A stretch of DNA of 64,000 nucleotides from Neptunicoccus cionae (lineage in GTDB: Bacteria > Pseudomonadota > Alphaproteobacteria > Rhodobacterales > Rhodobacteraceae): NCBI RefSeq assembly GCF_002860325.1, contig NZ_PKOJ01000004.1, positions 186,001 through 250,000 on the forward strand. Reading direction: 5' to 3'. Within the stretch, counting starts at the first letter, position 1. Each line of letters opens with the position of its first letter. The translations under genes and the position numbers were made by a program. The notes under the pieces are model-generated. The model ran no database searches. It was not told the DNA's origin and saw nothing but the letters and a program-made list of their open reading frames with translations. This document shows positions 27,581 to 35,914 of the stretch, piece by piece.

Positions 27581-28900
27581 TTACCAACCGGCGAAAGGCG
27601 CTACCTCGGCATCACTGACCAGACCCGCGCGGGCGTCCTTGACGGCTTGCAACAACAGGTCCGCCCCGTCTTTGGCCTGTTGTTCGGTCAAAGTCAGGGG
27701 CGGTGTCAGTTCCAGCACGTTCGATTGCATCCCGACGTAATAAAACACCGCGCCAAGCTGCCATGCGCGATAGACTGTCTTGCGGGCAAGATCCGCATCA
27801 GGGGCATTGGTGTTCGGGTTTACCAACTCCACCCCGATGGCCAGCCCGCGCCCGCGAATATCGCCCACTTCCGGCAGGGACTGTGCCCCTTTCCGGATCT
27901 GTTCCTGTAACAAATCACCAGTGGTTCGTGCGGCATCTGCCAAATGTTCGGCCCCAATGGTATCCAGAACGGCAAGCGCGGCAGCAGCGCAAACCGGATT
28001 GCCGTGCAGGGTCTGCATGGAAAAGGCTGTCGCGTGATCCATCACCCAAGCCGGACCGATCACCGCAGAAATGGGCAAGCCGCCACCCAGCCCCTTGCCA
28101 AGCACCAGTATGTCCGGCGTAAATCCTTCGTGCATGTAGCAATGCAGGGAACCGGTCCGCGCCAGCCCGACTTTGACCTCGTCGCAAACCGTTAGAATGC
28201 CGTATCGGGCGCAAAGCTGGGCCAGTCCGGCAAGAAATCCCGCCGGTGGTACGATCAACCCGCCATCCGCCTGTATCGGTTCCAGAAAGAAACCCGCGAC
28301 TTCCTCTCCCGGACAGGTGGTGTCCAGCAAATGTTCGATGTGATCCAGCAATGCCTGCCCGCTGGCATCCCCGTCAAACGGACGGAAAGGATCGGGATAG
28401 GGCACCAGCGTCAACCCGCCGTCCTTGGCAACACCTTCCTGTGCGCTATGGCCCGACACCGCCATAGAGCCTTGCGTGCCGCCATGATAGGCTCCTGAAA
28501 ACGCCATGATACGGGGCCGTTTAGTCACGACCGGCAAGACCCGCGCCACGGTTTCGTTGGCATCACTCCCCGAATGGCCAATCCAGACACGGCGCTCCGC
28601 CGCCCCCGGAGTCAGGCGCAGCAAGGTTTCGGCCAGTTCCACGGCAATCGCATTGGTACCCGACAGGATAGAGGCCCCCGCCTGCCCCGCCAGCGCGCCA
28701 TCGACCGCTTGGCGCAAGGCCGGATGCCCGTGCCCGAGGCTCGCCGCACCCCAAGAGGCCGACAGGTCCAGCAGGCGACGGCCGTCTTCTTCAATCAGGT
28801 AACAGCCCTCGCCCCGCTCAACCGCCAGCGGAAAGAACCGCAGTTTCTGCAAGGCGGATAGCGCCGCTTCATCGCGGGAATAAAGCGGCGCGTTGGTCAT
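27581..28900 (-). CDS. class III (omega-type) PLP aminotransferase
   Basis: This is a 439-residue fold-type I, class III aminotransferase. The family pattern is visible: DLSASWGAASLGHGHPAL, GHSGSDANETVARV, SGAYHGGTQG, VCDEVKVGLARTG, and the PLP lysine in VLGKGLGGGLPISAV. Relatives act on GABA, ornithine, taurine or other omega-amino acids; the exact substrate cannot be read. I chose the ATG at 28900, which overlaps the upstream stop; an in-frame start at 28954 lies inside the previous gene. It is the last gene of a leftward operon with two C-N hydrolases and an importer. Confidence 0.83.
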   Translation of the reverse strand: MTNAPLYSRDEAALSALQKLRFFPLAVERGEGCYLIEEDGRRLLDLSASWGAASLGHGHPALRQAVDGALAGQAGASILSGTNAIAVELAETLLRLTPGAAERRVWIGHSGSDANETVARVLPVVTKRPRIMAFSGAYHGGTQGSMAVSGHSAQEGVAKDGGLTLVPYPDPFRPFDGDASGQALLDHIEHLLDTTCPGEEVAGFFLEPIQADGGLIVPPAGFLAGLAQLCARYGILTVCDEVKVGLARTGSLHCYMHEGFTPDILVLGKGLGGGLPISAVIGPAWVMDHATAFSMQTLHGNPVCAAAALAVLDTIGAEHLADAARTTGDLLQEQIRKGAQSLPEVGDIRGRGLAIGVELVNPNTNAPDADLARKTVYRAWQLGAVFYYVGMQSNVLELTPPLTLTEQQAKDGADLLLQAVKDARAGLVSDAEVAPFAGW

Positions 28901-29544
28901 GACTTTACCTGCGCCAGTTCGTCGATCAGCTCCTGCGTGGTCATCTGGCGGCAATAGCCTTTGATCGTGCGGATGGAATGATCGTGGCGTTCCTGTGAAT
29001 AGGTCATACAGGCGTCCGTAACTTGGGTGACCAGATAACCCAGATCACAGGCATCACGGATCGCCCCTTCAACACATTGATCGGTAACGATGCCGCTGAT
29101 CACCAGCTGCTTCACCCCGAGATTGCGCAGCACATAGTCAATATGGGTCGATACAAAAACGGAAGAAGAGGATTTCGGAAAGACGATTTCATCGTCACCG
29201 GGGGCGATTTCGTCGATCACCTTTCCGTCCCACGATCCTTTGGGAACGTTGAAACCTGTGATCTTGTAATCAAGGCTGCGGTCGCGCCCGTCTTTTGTCA
29301 GGCTTTCGATTGTAGTGTACAGCACCTCTCCCTTAGCTGCGCGAAACGCAGATTGCAGGCGCTGCATGTTGGGGATGACGCGGGTTTTCATCTGGTCAAA
29401 GAACCAGCCGTATTCCGCATCAAACTCCGCATCCGGCATGTCCTTGAACTCTCCGCCATCGCGACGGGCGGCAAAATTCTGCACGTCAATGAACAGCAGG
29501 GCGGATTGGTCCATCACCAGAGGGACTTCGCGGGTCAGTGTCAT
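28897..29544 (-). CDS. isochorismatase-fold cysteine hydrolase
   Basis: This is a 215-residue member of the isochorismatase-like (CSHase) family, whose members include N-carbamoylsarcosine amidase, biuret hydrolase, ureidoacrylate amidase and nicotinamidase. The catalytic Asp is in LLFIDVQNF and the nucleophilic Cys in IVTDQCVEGAIRDACDLGY. The ATG at 29544 has AAGGAC upstream and overlaps the preceding stop. In a chain with an N-formylglutamate-amidohydrolase-like gene and an aminotransferase, it probably removes an amide or carbamoyl group from an imported nitrogen compound. Confidence 0.8.
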   Translation of the reverse strand: MTLTREVPLVMDQSALLFIDVQNFAARRDGGEFKDMPDAEFDAEYGWFFDQMKTRVIPNMQRLQSAFRAAKGEVLYTTIESLTKDGRDRSLDYKITGFNVPKGSWDGKVIDEIAPGDDEIVFPKSSSSVFVSTHIDYVLRNLGVKQLVISGIVTDQCVEGAIRDACDLGYLVTQVTDACMTYSQERHDHSIRTIKGYCRQMTTQELIDELAQVKS

Positions 29545-30320
29545 TTCAGGTCCTTTTCTACAAATACGCGGGTTGCCTGCTTCAGCCATTCCGCCCAGCG
29601 GGACTGGCCTTCGTCATCGGCAATCTGATCGTTACAGATTTCAATAAGACTGTGGGGCAGACCCTTGGCCTCTCCGTGGCGGGGCACAAACCAGTCGCTT
29701 TCATCGTCGATCTGGTAGGGCTCGTTCAGGCCGATACGCTCTGCAGGCACAAAAGCTTCGAATGCACGGGCCAGAGTACGGGATGTGGTTTGATCATGGC
29801 GAAACAGAAACCCGATGTCCCAGGGGCGGAACTGTCCGGCCATCGAACGCGTGAAACTGTGAACCGAAAGCACGCTTTTACAGGCAGGCTTTCCCAGATG
29901 TTCATCTACGACAGTCTGATAAGGCGTGAAAATCTCGTCTATGCGCTGCTGCCTTTGCGCCGCAGTCAGGTTCAGGTTTGCAGGCACTGTAACACCGTCA
30001 CTGACCACAGGCATTGCGGTCTCGCTTTCGGGCGGGCGGTTGCAGTCAATCACCAGACGGCTGTAGCGTTGCAACACCAGCGTCGCGCCAAGTTGAACTG
30101 CAACCATACGCGCCACGGGCTCTGCGCCGATGTCCCATGCGATATGGGCGCGCAATTCCGCTGGCGTAAGTCCCATATCCCCGAGTTCTTCCGGCACCAA
30201 CCGTCCGGCATGTTCGCACACCAGCACTACCGGATAGGTGCTGTCGGGGTTGATCACCTCGAAAGGGGCAGGGTCTTCCGGCCCAAGCAGCCGGTACTGC
30301 GATGTCGCGGCAAGACTCAT
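29541..30320 (-). CDS. N-formylglutamate amidohydrolase family protein
   Basis: This is a 259-residue zinc-dependent amidohydrolase of the N-formylglutamate deformylase (HutG-type FGase) family. Landmarks are LVCEHAGRLVPEELGDMGL near the N terminus, RLVIDCNRP and SVHSFTRSM. In histidine breakdown this enzyme frees glutamate from N-formylglutamate, but no hut genes are nearby, so a different N-acyl or gamma-linked glutamate is likely. Translation is coupled by overlap to the isochorismatase-like gene downstream, and 2 bp separate it from the permease upstream. Confidence 0.78.
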   Translation of the reverse strand: MSLAATSQYRLLGPEDPAPFEVINPDSTYPVVLVCEHAGRLVPEELGDMGLTPAELRAHIAWDIGAEPVARMVAVQLGATLVLQRYSRLVIDCNRPPESETAMPVVSDGVTVPANLNLTAAQRQQRIDEIFTPYQTVVDEHLGKPACKSVLSVHSFTRSMAGQFRPWDIGFLFRHDQTTSRTLARAFEAFVPAERIGLNEPYQIDDESDWFVPRHGEAKGLPHSLIEICNDQIADDEGQSRWAEWLKQATRVFVEKDLK

Positions 30321-30322
30321 CT

Positions 30323-31216
30323 TTATACTTTCTCCGCTTTCAGGGTCGCTGACGGGATCAACCCGTTCGGACGGAACAACAGGACAAGCACCACAATGCC
30401 AAGGCCGATAGGTTCACGGAATTCCTGCATTTCCGGGGGCAGGAAGGCCGAGAGGTAAATCTCTATGAAACCAAGCAGAAAACCACCGGCCACAGCGCCA
30501 CGCAATGACCCGAGACCGCCGAGAATGGCCGCGATAAAGGCTTTCAGCACCGGCATGAACCCCATCAACGGATCGACCGAGGCCCGCTGACTGACCCAAA
30601 GCACCGCCGCCACACCGGCCAGCAGACCGGACAAGGCAAAGGCGCCTGCAATCACCGTATTGGCGCGGATACCCATCAGGCGCGCCACGGCAAAATCTTC
30701 GGCAGCAGCGCGCATGGCAATGCCGGTTTTCTGGTGTTTCATAAACCAGTCAAGAAACACCAGCATCACCACCGTCGCAATAATCGCAGCAAGTTTGTTC
30801 ACCCCGATCACCATCCCCGCAATATGCACACTGTCCGACAACATCGCCGGTAACAAAACCGGCTGGGAGCGGGTGGAAATCAGGTTCTGGAACAGCACCT
30901 GCAAAATCATCGCCACGGCAAAACTGGTGACAAGCATGGTCGCCCCCGACCCGTTGCGCACAGGGCGAAAGGCGATCCGCTCCATCAGGACAGCCGCAAT
31001 CACCGAGGCCATCAGCGCCAGAGGCACGGCCACCACAAACGAGACCCCTGCAATGCCGCAATACATCAACACATATCCCGCAATGGTCATCAGTTCGCCA
31101 TGGGCAAAATTGATTAGCCCCATGATGGAAAACACCACCGCCAGCCCCAGTGCGAGCAGCGCATAAGTGCCCCCGAGCGCCAGCGCATTCACGGTTTGCT
31201 GTAGGAAAATATCCAT
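30323..31216 (-). CDS. branched-chain-type ABC transporter permease (LivH family)
   Basis: This is a 297-residue inner-membrane permease. It shows the LivH loop SIMGLINFAHGELM near residue 32, a conserved ISTRSQP region, the coupling loop AVARLMGIRANTVI near 170 and the FIAAILGGLGSLRGAVAGG segment near 235. It pairs with the permease half of the fused protein encoded at 33131-34912. It is separated from the LivF-like gene by 3 bp. Confidence 0.88.
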   Translation of the reverse strand: MDIFLQQTVNALALGGTYALLALGLAVVFSIMGLINFAHGELMTIAGYVLMYCGIAGVSFVVAVPLALMASVIAAVLMERIAFRPVRNGSGATMLVTSFAVAMILQVLFQNLISTRSQPVLLPAMLSDSVHIAGMVIGVNKLAAIIATVVMLVFLDWFMKHQKTGIAMRAAAEDFAVARLMGIRANTVIAGAFALSGLLAGVAAVLWVSQRASVDPLMGFMPVLKAFIAAILGGLGSLRGAVAGGFLLGFIEIYLSAFLPPEMQEFREPIGLGIVVLVLLFRPNGLIPSATLKAEKV

Positions 31217-31219
31217 AGG

Positions 31220-31936
31220 TCAGTTCGCTCCTAGATAGGCATCTTGCATGGTGCCGCTGGCTGTCAGTTCTGCGGGCTTGCCCTGCTCTACCACTGCACC
31301 GTTTACCAGCACGTAGGCGCGGTCCGCCACTTGCAGTGTCTTGGCCACATTCTGTTCCACGACCAGCAAGGTAACGCCCTGATCCCGCAATTTCAGGATC
31401 AAATCGAATATCTGGTCTACAATCAGCGGCGCCAGCCCAAGCGAGGGTTCGTCAAGCAACAGCACACGTGGGTTCGACATCAAAGCGCGACCGACGGCCA
31501 GCATCTGTTGCTGCCCCCCTGAAAGGGTGCCTGCGTATTGGTCTTTCCGTTCCAGCAGGATTGGAAACAGATCATAGACCCGTTTATATGCGGTCTCCAA
31601 AGCGGCTTTATCATTGAGGGCAAACGCGCCCATCCGCAGATTATCCGCCACGCTGAGGGTGCCAAAAACCCGCCGTCCTTCGGGCGACAGTGTCAGTCCG
31701 CTCGGGGCGAGCGTTTCAGGCGCTGCACCCGTAATATCCCGCCCCTCGAATTTCACCTGTCCGGAGGAGGTTGGAACAAGGCCGGTAATTGCATTCATGA
31801 TAGAGGACTTACCGGCCCCGTTCGCACCCAGAAAGGCGACGATCTCGCCTTGCCGGATTTCAAAATTCACCCCGCGCACCGCTTTCACAGCGCCGTAGCT
31901 GACGTGAAGGTCGTGGGCAGAAAGAAGCGGTTGCAT
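31220..31936 (-). CDS. branched-chain-type ABC transporter ATPase (LivF family)
   Basis: This is a 238-residue ABC ATPase. Walker A is GANGAGKSS, the signature is LSGGQQQMLAVGRAL, and Walker B runs into LDEPSLGLAPLIV, the LivF hallmark, with the Gln switch residue in LLVVEQNVAKTL. Its ATPase partner is the C-terminal half of the fused permease-ATPase. It sits 12 bp after the substrate-binding protein gene. Confidence 0.9.
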   Translation of the reverse strand: MQPLLSAHDLHVSYGAVKAVRGVNFEIRQGEIVAFLGANGAGKSSIMNAITGLVPTSSGQVKFEGRDITGAAPETLAPSGLTLSPEGRRVFGTLSVADNLRMGAFALNDKAALETAYKRVYDLFPILLERKDQYAGTLSGGQQQMLAVGRALMSNPRVLLLDEPSLGLAPLIVDQIFDLILKLRDQGVTLLVVEQNVAKTLQVADRAYVLVNGAVVEQGKPAELTASGTMQDAYLGAN

Positions 31937-31948
31937 GGGGCGGCGTCC

Positions 31949-33103
31949 TTATTGCATGCGCGGCGCTGGGATCAGCGCTGCATCGGGGCTGGGGGAGCCA
32001 AGGAATTCACGGCCCGCATCCTTCACGCGGATCAGGGACACCTGACGCACGGGCATACCATCCGTGCCCTTATAAGTAATCGCGCTGGTTGCACCCTGAA
32101 CATTTTCCAGATTTGCAATCGCATCGCGCAGCGCTTTCGGATCGGTCGATCCGTCTGCTGCAAGAACTGCAGCCTCGATCACTTTGATCAGGTCATAGCC
32201 CACCGCGTTGAACACAGTTTCGGAATCTTTGCCGGTGGTTTCCTTGTACTTCGCATTGAATGCCTCCAGCGGAGAGCCTTCTTCGGCATAACCGGCTGTT
32301 GTAAAGACTACGCCTTCGCCAGCTTCGCCAAGCGAGAATGTTGTCGGGCTGTCAATTCCGTCAGAGCCGATCATCTGGCTGGTCACACCAGCAGAGCGCA
32401 GGGCTTTCAGCATGGACGGGAAATCAGGTTCGTAGGATGAGGTCATGATGACATCAGGCTGTTCCGGCAGCGCGGCAATCCGTGTGGCGATGGCCGAGAA
32501 ATCCTGCTGGCCGATGGAATGGGTGTCCTGCCCCAGCACGGTGCCGCCCATCTTTTCAAACACTTCCGCAAAATAAAGCGGCATGGTGGTGTACTGGCTG
32601 TCAGGCGAATAGATGATGTAGGCGGTGTCGTGCCCCTGCTCTTGCGCCCAAGCCGCAGAAACCGTTGCCTGTACGTTATCACCGGGGAAGTTGGCGAACA
32701 TATAATCGCCACCGATCATCGGCAATGTCGGAGAAGAGGCACAGGTCGAAATCGCAGGAATTTCTGCCGAGGACACAATCCCGATTGCGGCGAGTGACGG
32801 ATCAGCGTCACAAGGCAGGATCAAGGCCGACACGCCAGTGTCCACCAGTTCCTGCACCGCGATAGAGGTCTGTGCCGCATCGGAACGCACGTCCTTTTCG
32901 ATCAGCTCGATCTTGGTGGTTCCGCCGATCCCGCCGGCTGCGTTGATTTCGTCGATGGCGATGTGGATGCCTTCCATTACCGGCGCATCATAGGGTGCAA
33001 GCCCGCCGGTTTGCGCCGTTGCAGCGCCAATGCGCAGGGTGTCGGCAAAGGAGGGCGCCGCGAGCAGTGCCCCTATAGCTGTGAGAGTAAGTAACTTTTT
33101 CAT
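31949..33103 (-). CDS. branched-chain-type ABC substrate-binding protein
   Basis: This is a periplasmic binding protein of 384 residues, type I fold, with a short signal peptide (MKKLLTLTAIGALLAAPSFA). The start at 33103 has GGAGAAGACA upstream, which favours it over the in-frame ATG at 33115. Family features include APYDAPVMEGIHIAIDEINAAGG and TGVSALILPCDADPS. It lies between the fused permease-ATPase and the LivF-like gene; unlike the other importers here it has no hairpin after it. The ligand is unknown. Confidence 0.86.
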   Translation of the reverse strand: MKKLLTLTAIGALLAAPSFADTLRIGAATAQTGGLAPYDAPVMEGIHIAIDEINAAGGIGGTTKIELIEKDVRSDAAQTSIAVQELVDTGVSALILPCDADPSLAAIGIVSSAEIPAISTCASSPTLPMIGGDYMFANFPGDNVQATVSAAWAQEQGHDTAYIIYSPDSQYTTMPLYFAEVFEKMGGTVLGQDTHSIGQQDFSAIATRIAALPEQPDVIMTSSYEPDFPSMLKALRSAGVTSQMIGSDGIDSPTTFSLGEAGEGVVFTTAGYAEEGSPLEAFNAKYKETTGKDSETVFNAVGYDLIKVIEAAVLAADGSTDPKALRDAIANLENVQGATSAITYKGTDGMPVRQVSLIRVKDAGREFLGSPSPDAALIPAPRMQ

Positions 33104-33130
33104 TGTCTTCTCCATGTTGGTGTGGGCGGG

Positions 33131-34912
33131 TCAGGAATGACCCAGATAGGCTTCTATAACGGCCGGATTTTTTCTTATGTCTTCAGGAACGCCCTGCGCG
33201 ATCTCGGCGCCCTCGTTCAGTACGATGATCCTGTCGCAAAGCTGGTTGATCAGCTTTAGGTCATGATCGACGATCAGCACACCCAGCCCCAGTTCCCCTG
33301 TCAGCTTTTGCAATGTCGCCATCAGATCATCGGTTTCCTCGCGGTTCATACCTGCCGCCGGTTCATCCAGAAACAGAAGCGATGGTTCACAGGCCAGCGC
33401 GCGGGCGATCTCCACTCGGCGCTGGTCGCCGTACGACAGGGTGTTGGCGTCGCTGCCGGCAAACTGGCTGATCCCCATGGCCTGAATAGCTGTTTCGCAG
33501 CGCTCGGCCGCCCGTTCGCCCTTGTTGGTGGACAGCGCCGCAATCAGAACATTCTGATAGACAGTCAGCGTGTCGAACAAGCGGATGTTCTGGAAGGTAC
33601 GGGCAATCCCGTGGTTCGCCACCTCATAGGGTTTCGCCTGCGTCAGATCCGTATCACCCCGTTGGACCGTGCCTTCGCTCGGGGCGAGTACTCCGGAAAG
33701 CATATTCAACAGGGTCGTCTTGCCCGAACCGTTCGGACCGATCAGCCCGAGGATCTCTCCGCTGTTGACTGTGATGGACACATCCCTGACCGCGACAAGA
33801 CCACCAAAACGCATGGTCAGATTCTGCCCTTTCAACGGGGTCGGATCGACAGGTTTCACTTCCCCGACAGTCACTGTTTGCGCCGGATCAACGCGGTGTC
33901 CGGGGAAGAGTCGTTCTTCCAGTTCTTTCAGTCCGGCCAGCCCGTCGGGTTTGCGGAACATGGCAAAGAGAATGATCAGGCCGATGCCTATTTGCGTGGT
34001 GCCAAAGACGGCGGGCATTTCCAGTCCGGCCAGATCGAACCCGCCTTCAAAGCGGCGCAGGATCTCTGTCACCAAGGTGATGGTAACAGCCCCTGTGATG
34101 GCGCCGGTCACTGTGGACATACCGCCCACGATCAGCATCGCCAGCAAAAGAAACGTATCGGCGAAATAGAATTTTTTCGGGCTGAAAGCGCCGAGGAAAT
34201 GGGCGATCAGTGCACCGGACAAGGCCATAATCGCCGCGCTCAGCACCCATGCGATCAGCCGTTCCCTACGGATGTTCACGCCGACCGCTCCGGCAGCAAT
34301 CGCGTTTTCGCGCCCCGCCCGCAACCGCAGCCCCGAAACGGAATCGCGGTAGAGCCTTGCGGCGATCAGTGCCAGAATACAAAAAACCGCCGCCGCCCAA
34401 AGGGTCGTCTCTCGCGGGACACCGAAGAAGGATTGCGAACCGCGGGTTACATCGCGCCAGCCGATGATGACACCATGGGTAATGATCAGCAGGCCAAGCG
34501 TCGCAATCGTCGCTGCTGATCCTTCCAACCGGTTGAGCGCCAGCCCCACAATCAAAGCCAGCACAGAGGTCACAACCACCGCGATCAGGATCGCACTGAA
34601 AAATCCGGTCTCAGCCCCTGCCAGCCAGTCCGGCAGCTTGGGGAGAGTGGCCATTTTCATCTGCGCTGGCAGGGTCAACAGCCCCGAAACATAAGCGCCG
34701 ATGCCCATGAACGACAGATGCCCGAAGCTCAGGATTCCGCTGTTGCCCGAATATACTCCCATTCCGACCACTGCGATCAACGATATGAAAAACACTGTCA
34801 AAATGCGTTCACTCGCAGGGCCAAGCGCCGTTGCCACAAGGGTGGCAGCAAGGGCCAGCACGACAATGCCGGAGAGGGATGCAAGAAGATGTCTGGCAGG
34901 TGAAGTGGTCAT
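33131..34912 (-). CDS. fused LivM permease and LivG ATPase
   Basis: This is a 593-residue fusion of two subunits usually encoded separately. Residues 1 to about 325 are a polytopic LivM-type permease (YSGNSGILSFGHLSFMGIGAY, coupling loop GLRLRAGRENAIAAGAVGVN). A short linker follows, and residues from about 358 are a LivG-type ATPase with Walker A GPNGSGKTT (near 392), signature LSYGDQRRVEIARAL and FLDEPAAGMNREE. The ATG at 34912 has AGGACTTCTG upstream. It is the first gene of the leftward importer and enzyme operon, divergent from rpiR. The fusion fixes a 1:1 link between one permease and one ATPase. Confidence 0.87.
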   Translation of the reverse strand: MTTSPARHLLASLSGIVVLALAATLVATALGPASERILTVFFISLIAVVGMGVYSGNSGILSFGHLSFMGIGAYVSGLLTLPAQMKMATLPKLPDWLAGAETGFFSAILIAVVVTSVLALIVGLALNRLEGSAATIATLGLLIITHGVIIGWRDVTRGSQSFFGVPRETTLWAAAVFCILALIAARLYRDSVSGLRLRAGRENAIAAGAVGVNIRRERLIAWVLSAAIMALSGALIAHFLGAFSPKKFYFADTFLLLAMLIVGGMSTVTGAITGAVTITLVTEILRRFEGGFDLAGLEMPAVFGTTQIGIGLIILFAMFRKPDGLAGLKELEERLFPGHRVDPAQTVTVGEVKPVDPTPLKGQNLTMRFGGLVAVRDVSITVNSGEILGLIGPNGSGKTTLLNMLSGVLAPSEGTVQRGDTDLTQAKPYEVANHGIARTFQNIRLFDTLTVYQNVLIAALSTNKGERAAERCETAIQAMGISQFAGSDANTLSYGDQRRVEIARALACEPSLLFLDEPAAGMNREETDDLMATLQKLTGELGLGVLIVDHDLKLINQLCDRIIVLNEGAEIAQGVPEDIRKNPAVIEAYLGHS

Positions 34913-34941
34913 CAGAAGTCCTGTTTCTTGTAAGGACAGCA

Positions 34942-34994
34942 TTGACAGAAAACTTTCACAGTCAAGATTTTTGTTCCGTTTGACACAAAACTTT
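34942..34994. repeat. 15-bp direct repeat in the divergent promoter region
   Basis: TTGACAGAAAACTTT (34942-34956) and TTGACACAAAACTTT (34980-34994) differ at one base and are 38 bp apart, between the divergent importer operon and rpiR. Each includes a TTGACA. They may be paired regulator sites or a duplicated promoter element. Confidence 0.55.
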
Positions 34995-35008
34995 TAGTTT
35001 GCTTTATT
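34980..35008 (+). promoter_or_regulatory. candidate promoter for rpiR
   Basis: TTGACA (34980-34985) and TTTATT (35003-35008) with a 17-bp spacer point toward the rpiR-type gene, 51 bp before its ATG. The -35 overlaps the second direct-repeat copy, so a bound regulator there would block it. Confidence 0.55.
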
Positions 35009-35059
35009 GTCCGGGACGCCACAGGCTCTGCCGGTAGCGTTGTTAAAAAGGACACCGTC

Positions 35060-35914
35060 ATGGATGTAAAAAGCCGCATAGAAGATATGTCTGCGGAACT
35101 GACCGCGACCGAAAGGCGGCTGAGCGCAAGCCTGCTGGTGGACTATCCTTTTGCGGGGCTACAGCCGATTCAGGAACTGGCGCAAAAGACGCAAACCTCG
35201 TCCCCGTCGATTTCCCGTTTTGTGTCCAAATTGGGTTTTTCGGGCTATCAGGAATTCCAGCGCCAGTTGATAAGCGAACTGAAAGATGGCCAGCGGTCCC
35301 CTGTTGATCTGCAAAAGACCAGCGTGCCGGTGGAAGGGGCTTATCTGACGGGCTTTATGGAACGGGCGCAACGGATCGTTGATGAAACGGCGCAGGCGGT
35401 GACGGATGCCCAGTTTGAACGGGTCTGCACCCTGCTGAGCGATCCAAAACGCAGCGTCTATGTGATCGGCGGAAGGATGAGCGACACTCTCGCGTCCTAT
35501 CTTTCCCGTCACCTGCGCCAAATCAGGGGCAAAGTGTTTCACCTGCCCCCCGATCCCGAAGTTTGGCCGGAATACCTGTTGCGGATGCGCCCGCGCGATA
35601 TTCTTTTGGTGGCGGATTTCCGGCGCTACCAGAAAAGCCTGACGCCGCTGGCTGCCAATGCACAGCGCAACCGCAATGCCCAGATTATCCTGCTGACCGA
35701 CAAATGGATGTCCCCTGTTGCAACCCATGCAACCGAGGTGCTGGCCGTTCCAATCGACAACGGCACGCTGTGGGATTGTTACACCGGCGCAATGGCGCTG
35801 CTGGAAGGGATTGTGACCCGCGTGGCGGAATCAAACTGGGACAAAACGAAAGACCGTATCGAGGCATGGGATGCCAACCGTATCGAATTTGGAGCGAATG
35901 ATGAAAACAACTGA
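35060..35914 (+). CDS. RpiR/MurR-family regulator
   Basis: This is a 284-residue regulator with an N-terminal RpiR helix-turn-helix (about 1-75, with ELTATERRLSASLL and TSSPSISRFVSKLGFSGYQEF) and a C-terminal SIS domain (about 120-260, VYVIGGRMSDTLASYLSRHL). SIS domains usually bind phosphosugars, but many alphaproteobacterial members next to amino-acid importers respond to other ligands. The ATG has AAGGAC upstream. It is divergent from the second branched-chain-type importer operon and overlaps the glutamine-synthetase-like gene, so it probably controls both. Confidence 0.8.
   Translation: MDVKSRIEDMSAELTATERRLSASLLVDYPFAGLQPIQELAQKTQTSSPSISRFVSKLGFSGYQEFQRQLISELKDGQRSPVDLQKTSVPVEGAYLTGFMERAQRIVDETAQAVTDAQFERVCTLLSDPKRSVYVIGGRMSDTLASYLSRHLRQIRGKVFHLPPDPEVWPEYLLRMRPRDILLVADFRRYQKSLTPLAANAQRNRNAQIILLTDKWMSPVATHATEVLAVPIDNGTLWDCYTGAMALLEGIVTRVAESNWDKTKDRIEAWDANRIEFGANDENN

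Noticed and set aside
33263-34519. Long open frame on the plus strand
   Set aside because: It is antisense to the permease-ATPase fusion and shows no recognisable domain.
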